Source of the DNA: Gallionella sp.
GTDB lineage: Bacteria > Pseudomonadota > Gammaproteobacteria > Burkholderiales > Gallionellaceae
Assembly: GCA_024654105.1 (NCBI GenBank)
Contig: JANLID010000169.1
Span: 1-7,691 of the forward strand
Reading direction: 5' to 3'
Length of the DNA: 7,691 bases
Under the pieces are notes generated by a model. The model was not told the DNA's origin, made no database searches, and saw only the letters and a list, made by a program, of their open reading frames with translations. Within the stretch, counting starts at the first letter, position 1; each line of letters begins with the position of its first letter. A program made the translations under genes and the position numbers. Of the stretch, positions 1 to 7,691 are shown piece after piece.

Positions 1-2081
1 ATGATTGCTTCGGCAATGCTCTTCGGTGCTTCGGAATAATGCTTGAATTCCATCGTGTAGGTCGCACGCCCTTGCGTTGCGGAACGCAACGCGGTGGAGT
101 AGCCGAACATTTCCGCCAGCGGCACCTCGGCCTTGACCACCTTGCCGCCACCCGCCATATCGTCCATCCCCTGCACCATGCCGCGACGCGAGGACAGATC
201 ACCCATCACCGTGCCGGTATAGTCTTCCGGGGTTTCCACTTCGACCGACATCATCGGCTCGAGCAGCACCGGGCTAGCTTTGCGCATACCGTCCTTGAAG
301 CCCATCGAAGCCGCCATCTTGAAGGCATTTTCGTTGGAGTCCACGTCGTGGTACGAACCGTCAAACAGGGTGACCTTGACATCCACCACCGGGAAACCGG
401 CCAGCACGCCATTCGGCAACGTATCTTCCAATCCCTTCTTGACCGCCGGGATAAATTCACGCGGCACGGAGCCACCCTTGATGGCATCCACGAACTCGAA
501 GCCCTTGCCGGTTTCATTCGGCTCAACCTTCAACCACACGTGGCCGTATTGCCCGCGGCCGCCGGATTGCTTGACGAATTTGCCTTCGACTTCAACCGGT
601 TTGCGGATGGCTTCGCGATAAGCCACCTGCGGTGCGCCCACATTGGCCTCCACACCGAACTCGCGCTTCATGCGTTCAACCAGAACTTCCAGATGCAACT
701 CACCCATACCGGAGATAATGGTCTGCCCCGATTCTTCATCGGAGCGCACGCGGAACGACGGGTCTTCCTGTGCCAGACGATTCAGCGCCATACCCATCTT
801 CTCTTGGTCAGCCTTGGTCTTCGGCTCTACCGCGACATGAATCACCGGCTCCGGGAACACCATACGCTCGAGTGTGATCACCTTGTTCGGATCGCACAGC
901 GTATCACCCGTAGTCGCATCTTTCAGGCCGACTGCTGCAGCGATATCACCGGCAAAGACTTCCTTGATCTCTTCACGCTCGTTTGCATGCATCAGCAAGA
1001 TACGGCCGATACGTTCTTTCTTGCCTTTAACCGGGTTGTAAATAGTATCGCCCGAATTAAGCTTGCCTGAATACACACGGAAGAAGATCAATTGCCCCAC
1101 GAACGGGTCAGTCATTATCTTGAACGCCAACGCCGAGAACGGCTCATCGTCACTCGCCTTGCGCTCACCCATCGTTTCATTTTCCAGCTCGCCTTTAACC
1201 GGCGGGATGTCGGTGGGAGCCGGGAGAAAGTCAACGACCGCATCCAGCATGGCCTGCACGCCCTTGTTCTTAAAGGCCGAGCCGCACATCATCGGCACGA
1301 TCTCACCGGCAATGGTACGAATACGCAAACATTGCTTGATTTCGGCTTCGGACAAGTCCCCGTTTTCGAGATACTTGTTCATCATTTCTTCGTTGGCTTC
1401 GGCTGCGCTCTCCACCATCTTCTCGCGCCATTCCTTGGCGGTCACGAGCAGATCAGCAGGAATGTCACGCAATTCAAACTTCATCCCTTGAGTCGAGTCA
1501 TCCCAATAGATTGCCTTCATACGCACCAGATCGACCACACCCTCAAACTTTTCTTCAGCGCCGACGGGCACCTGGATCGGCACCACATTGGCACGCAGGC
1601 GTACCTTCATCTGGTCAACCACCTTGAAAAAATTGGCGCCGGAACGATCCATCTTATTTACGAATGCCAAGCGTGGCACATGGTATTTGTTAGCCTGACG
1701 CCACACCGTTTCAGACTGAGGCTGCACACCACCTACTGCGCAATACACCATGCAGGCGCCATCCAGCACGCGCATGGAGCGCTCCACCTCAATGGTGAAG
1801 TCGACGTGTCCCGGAGTATCGATGATATTGATCCGGTGTTCGGGATAGTTCTTGTCCATCCCCTTCCAGTAACAAGTCGTCGCGGCAGAAGTGATGGTGA
1901 TCCCCCGCTCCTGCTCCTGCTCCATCCAGTCCATCACGGCTGCGCCGTCATGCACTTCGCCGATTTTATGGCTCACACCGGTATAGAACAGAACACGTTC
2001 TGTGGTGGTCGTCTTGCCTGCATCAATATGCGCGCTGATGCCGATATTGCGATAATGCTCGATGGGGGTTTTACGTGCCAC
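1..2081 (-). CDS. fusA: Elongation factor G (EF-G), 3' end cut by window edge
   Basis: EF-G is the cytoplasmic GTPase that moves tRNAs and mRNA through the ribosome after peptide bond formation, and with RRF splits ribosomes for recycling. The reading frame gives 693 codons. The GTPase motifs are all visible: P-loop AHIDAGKT (residues 17-24), switch I RGITI (59-63), switch II DTPGH (88-92, with the histidine of translational GTPases) and NKMD (142-145). Further on lies the domain IV stretch KFVKQSGGRGQYGH. The frame runs off the left edge at ...SIAEAI; by comparison with E. coli EF-G (704 aa) only a few C-terminal residues are missing. The start is GTG at 2081: an in-frame TAG lies four codons upstream, and the next in-frame ATG (codon 50) would delete the P-loop. 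A weak TAGGT ribosome site lies 8 nt upstream. It is the last visible gene of the str operon, 46 bp after rpsG. Confidence 0.98.
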   Translation of the reverse strand, partial: MARKTPIEHYRNIGISAHIDAGKTTTTERVLFYTGVSHKIGEVHDGAAVMDWMEQEQERGITITSAATTCYWKGMDKNYPEHRINIIDTPGHVDFTIEVERSMRVLDGACMVYCAVGGVQPQSETVWRQANKYHVPRLAFVNKMDRSGANFFKVVDQMKVRLRANVVPIQVPVGAEEKFEGVVDLVRMKAIYWDDSTQGMKFELRDIPADLLVTAKEWREKMVESAAEANEEMMNKYLENGDLSEAEIKQCLRIRTIAGEIVPMMCGSAFKNKGVQAMLDAVVDFLPAPTDIPPVKGELENETMGERKASDDEPFSALAFKIMTDPFVGQLIFFRVYSGKLNSGDTIYNPVKGKKERIGRILLMHANEREEIKEVFAGDIAAAVGLKDATTGDTLCDPNKVITLERMVFPEPVIHVAVEPKTKADQEKMGMALNRLAQEDPSFRVRSDEESGQTIISGMGELHLEVLVERMKREFGVEANVGAPQVAYREAIRKPVEVEGKFVKQSGGRGQYGHVWLKVEPNETGKGFEFVDAIKGGSVPREFIPAVKKGLEDTLPNGVLAGFPVVDVKVTLFDGSYHDVDSNENAFKMAASMGFKDGMRKASPVLLEPMMSVEVETPEDYTGTVMGDLSSRRGMVQGMDDMAGGGKVVKAEVPLAEMFGYSTALRSATQGRATYTMEFKHYSEAPKSIAEAI

Positions 2082-2127
2082 GGTAGATACCTAACTATAA
2101 TTCTGGTTAATAACTGCGGGAATCTGA

Positions 2128-2598
2128 TCAGAAACGGAAATGTGAGAACGCCTTATTTGCTTCGGCCATACGGTGCACTTCTTCGCGCTTTTTCACTGCG
2201 CCACCGCGACCTTCGGATGCATCAATCAGCTCGCCGGCCAAACGCATACCCATGGACTTTTCGCCGCGTTTGCGTGCAGCTTCGCGCAACCAACGCATCG
2301 CCAGGGCCATGCGACGGGAAGGGCGCACTTCAACCGGCACTTGATAGTTAGCGCCACCGACACGGCGACTCTTAACTTCAACTTGCGGCTTGGCATTAGT
2401 CAACGCCAGGTTGAACACCTCGATTGCGTCTTTGCTGGTTTTTTTGACAATTTGCTCCAGCGCACCGTACAGAATACGCTCAGCAACCGACTTCTTACCA
2501 GCAGTCATCAATACGTTTACGAACTTGGACAAATCCTGATTGCCGAATTTTGGATCAGGCAGGACTTCGCGTTTGGGTACTTCTCTGCGTCTTGGCAT
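2128..2598 (-). CDS. rpsG: 30S ribosomal protein S7
   Basis: S7 is a primary 16S rRNA-binding protein that nucleates assembly of the 30S head and lies near the mRNA exit channel and E site. The product has 156 residues, the common bacterial length, starting MPRRREVPKREV and ending AFSHFRF. The family signature region is clear: DPKFGNQDLSKFVNVLM near residues 15-31, the basic RRVGGANYQVPVEV stretch around 78-91, and RRMALAMRWL after it. The ATG at 2598 has a good GAGGT ribosome site ending 4 nt upstream, and the gene ends with TGA. It sits 31 bp after rpsL and 46 bp before fusA, which indicates co-transcription. In E. coli S7 represses its own operon by binding the rpsL-rpsG gap; that gap is much shorter here, so the same arrangement is unlikely. 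Confidence 0.99.
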   Translation of the reverse strand: MPRRREVPKREVLPDPKFGNQDLSKFVNVLMTAGKKSVAERILYGALEQIVKKTSKDAIEVFNLALTNAKPQVEVKSRRVGGANYQVPVEVRPSRRMALAMRWLREAARKRGEKSMGMRLAGELIDASEGRGGAVKKREEVHRMAEANKAFSHFRF

Positions 2599-2629
2599 AT
2601 CAACCTCGAATAATTACTAATGCTTAAAA

Positions 2630-3007
2630 TTAAGCTTTTTTGGCGCGCTTCGCACCGTACTTGGAGCGGGATTGTTTACGATCTTTCACGCCAGCCGTAT
2701 CCAGGCTGCCTCGCACCATGTGATAACGCACACCCGGCAAATCCTTCACCCGGCCACCGCGCAGCAACACTACCGAGTGTTCCTGCAGGTTGTGCCCCTC
2801 ACCGCCGATGTAGCTAATCACCTCAAAGCCGTTGGTCAGACGAACCTTGGCCACTTTGCGCAACGCAGAGTTAGGCTTCTTCGGCGTAGTGGTGTACACG
2901 CGGGTACATACTCCACGTTTTTGCGGAGAACCTGCGAGAGCAGGTACCTTGCTCTTCTCTACGATTGCAGCACGCGGCTTGCGGATCAACTGGTTAATAG
3001 TTGGCAT
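2630..3007 (-). CDS. rpsL: 30S ribosomal protein S12
   Basis: S12 lies at the decoding centre of the small subunit and helps control tRNA selection accuracy. The 125-residue product is nearly colinear with E. coli S12 (124 aa). The invariant block TTTPKKPNSALRK covers residues 39-51, and GGRVKDLPGVRYH covers 84-96. Counting Met as 1, Lys43 and Lys88 are both the wild-type residues whose replacement gives streptomycin resistance, so the gene reads as a sensitive allele. Asp89 is the residue methylthiolated by RimO in other bacteria. The C-terminus is strongly basic. The ATG at 3007 has an AGGG ribosome site about 10 nt upstream, a slightly long spacing. It is the first gene of the str group, lying just downstream of the terminator that closes rpoC. 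Confidence 0.99.
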   Translation of the reverse strand: MPTINQLIRKPRAAIVEKSKVPALAGSPQKRGVCTRVYTTTPKKPNSALRKVAKVRLTNGFEVISYIGGEGHNLQEHSVVLLRGGRVKDLPGVRYHMVRGSLDTAGVKDRKQSRSKYGAKRAKKA

Positions 3008-3058
3008 TATCTAAGCACCCTAAAAAAATTCTGGAATATATGTTGATAATCAATTTAC
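3008..3058 (-). promoter_or_regulatory. AT-rich rpsL leader, candidate promoter region of the str operon
   Basis: This very AT-rich segment lies between the terminator T-run and the rpsL start. If the terminator is efficient, a promoter for rpsL-rpsG-fusA must lie here or overlap the terminator. On the minus strand the best -10-like hexamer is TATATT at 3040-3035. The nearest -35-like hexamer, TTGTAA at 3060-3055, is only 14 nt away, so the match is poor. An 11-nt palindrome TTGATTATCAA (3053-3043) and a run of seven T (3028-3022) are also present. The promoter call rests on context rather than on a convincing motif. Confidence 0.3.
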
Positions 3059-3108
3059 AAAAAACATACCGCCGCAGCATGACTTAAATGAATCATCCGC
3101 TGCGACGG
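3059..3108 (-). terminator. Intrinsic terminator after rpoC
   Basis: On the minus strand the 5' arm CCGTCGCAGC (3108-3099) pairs with GCTGCGGCGG (3078-3069), giving 10 pairs of which one is a G-U wobble. After a GG bulge the stem continues as ATGATT with AGTCAT (6 pairs, one wobble) around a 6-nt loop CATTTA. The stem is followed by TATG and then six T residues (3064-3059). The structure begins 17 nt past the rpoC stop codon. The plus strand has A residues instead of T after the stem, so termination is predicted only in the rpoC direction. It would separate rpoBC from rpsL-rpsG-fusA, fully or partly. Confidence 0.88.
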
Positions 3109-3125
3109 AAAAAAGGTTGCGAATT

Positions 3126-7361
<4,236 letters not shown>

Positions 7362-7389
7362 GTGTGGCTCCTAAAATCTGGTGAGTGGA

Positions 7390-7414
7390 AAGTGGGAAAA
7401 CCAACTTCCCACTT
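7390..7414 (-). repeat. Perfect inverted repeat in the rpoB-rpoC gap
   Basis: AAGTGGGAA (7414-7406 on the minus strand) and TTCCCACTT (7398-7390) form a perfect 9-bp stem with a 7-nt loop, GTTGGTT. No T-run follows, so it is not an intrinsic terminator. It lies between the rpoB stop and the rpoC ribosome site, which stays outside the stem (AGGAG at 7372-7368). It could be an RNA processing or stabilising hairpin in the rpoBC message; the role is unknown. Confidence 0.7.
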
Positions 7415-7427
7415 ACTACTGACTACT
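7411..7427. repeat. Short ACT-type direct repeats
   Basis: The plus strand reads ACTTACTACTGACTACT, that is, a perfect ACTACT-G-ACTACT repeat preceded by a further ACT. It overlaps the left end of the stem described at 7390-7414 and makes up much of the rest of the rpoB-rpoC gap. It resembles low-complexity spacer sequence; no protein-binding site is recognised. Confidence 0.5.
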
Positions 7428-7435
7428 TCCTATAT

Positions 7436-7691
7436 TCAGTGGCGTACAAAATCTATATCAATACCCAAGGAACGGATTTCCTTGATAACCACGTTGAAGG
7501 ATTCCGGCATGCCGGCATCGATCTTGTGATCGCCCTTGACAATGTTTTCATAAACCTTGGTACGCCCCGCCACATCATCCGATTTGACGGTCAGCATTTC
7601 CTGCAGGGTATAGGCGGCGCCATAGGCCTCCAGCGCCCAAACCTCCATTTCACCGAAACGTTGACCACCGAATTGTGCCTTACCACCCAGC
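7436..7691 (-). CDS. rpoB: DNA-directed RNA polymerase subunit beta, C-terminal fragment
   Basis: Beta is the other large subunit of core RNA polymerase. Only its last 84 codons and the TGA stop lie in the window; the gene continues past the right edge. The fragment begins LGGKAQFGGQRFGEMEVWAL and continues with EAYGAAYTLQEMLTVKSDD, the nearly invariant C-terminal region of beta that packs against beta'. It contains GMPESFNV and EIRSLGIDI and ends DIDFVRH, where E. coli ends IELEDE. The ATG at 7648 is an internal methionine and not a start, because the conserved sequence continues upstream of it in frame to the edge. The rifampicin-binding region is outside the window. rpoC follows after 74 bp, the usual rpoBC arrangement. 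Confidence 0.99.
   Translation of the reverse strand, partial: LGGKAQFGGQRFGEMEVWALEAYGAAYTLQEMLTVKSDDVAGRTKVYENIVKGDHKIDAGMPESFNVVIKEIRSLGIDIDFVRH

Noticed and set aside
39..1070. 343-codon open frame on the plus strand
   Set aside because: It is antisense to fusA, whose conserved protein is unmistakable. The predicted product is rich in His, Arg and Leu, typical of an antisense shadow of a GC-biased gene, and matches no family I recognise.
1092..2351. 419-codon open frame on the plus strand across fusA and the end of rpsG
   Set aside because: It runs antisense across two conserved genes and their gap, has a His-rich low-information composition and no recognisable domain, and I saw no ribosome site that would support it.
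7390..7414. Hairpin after rpoB considered as a terminator
   Set aside because: No T-run follows the stem on the minus strand, and rpoC must be transcribed through it, so it is listed as an inverted repeat instead.

Overview
This window is an ordinary piece of the bacterial core genome: the boundary between the RNA polymerase genes and the str (streptomycin) operon, all on the minus strand. In the direction of transcription, from the right edge to the left, the order is rpoB (last 84 codons), rpoC (complete, 1411 aa), rpsL (125 aa), rpsG (156 aa) and fusA (693 codons, lacking only the extreme C-terminus). Nearly every base is coding. The gaps are 74 bp (rpoB-rpoC), 118 bp (rpoC-rpsL), 31 bp (rpsL-rpsG) and 46 bp (rpsG-fusA).

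The organism is a proteobacterium. Beta' shares E. coli numbering through the active site, with only an 8-residue offset afterwards, and it carries a large proteobacterial-type insertion in the trigger loop. The wording of S12, S7 and EF-G, together with the gene order, fits Betaproteobacteria, possibly the Nitrosomonadales/Gallionellaceae side. That placement is an inference from familiarity, not from a search. Codon use and GC content look uniform across the genes, and I see no mobile element, RNA gene, CRISPR array or sign of transfer.

The genes work together in core expression. Beta and beta' form the catalytic core of RNA polymerase, S12 and S7 belong to the 30S decoding region and head, and EF-G drives translocation. 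The next gene beyond the left edge is probably tuf, judging from the usual order.

The interesting details are in the gaps. A strong intrinsic terminator directly after rpoC separates the polymerase genes from the str genes. The rpoB-rpoC gap holds a perfect 9-bp inverted repeat beside short ACT repeats. The rpsL-rpsG gap is too short to hold an E. coli-style S7 feedback site. fusA starts at GTG, fixed by an in-frame stop four codons upstream. I looked for an undescribed system and did not find one; the long open frames on the plus strand are antisense shadows of these genes.
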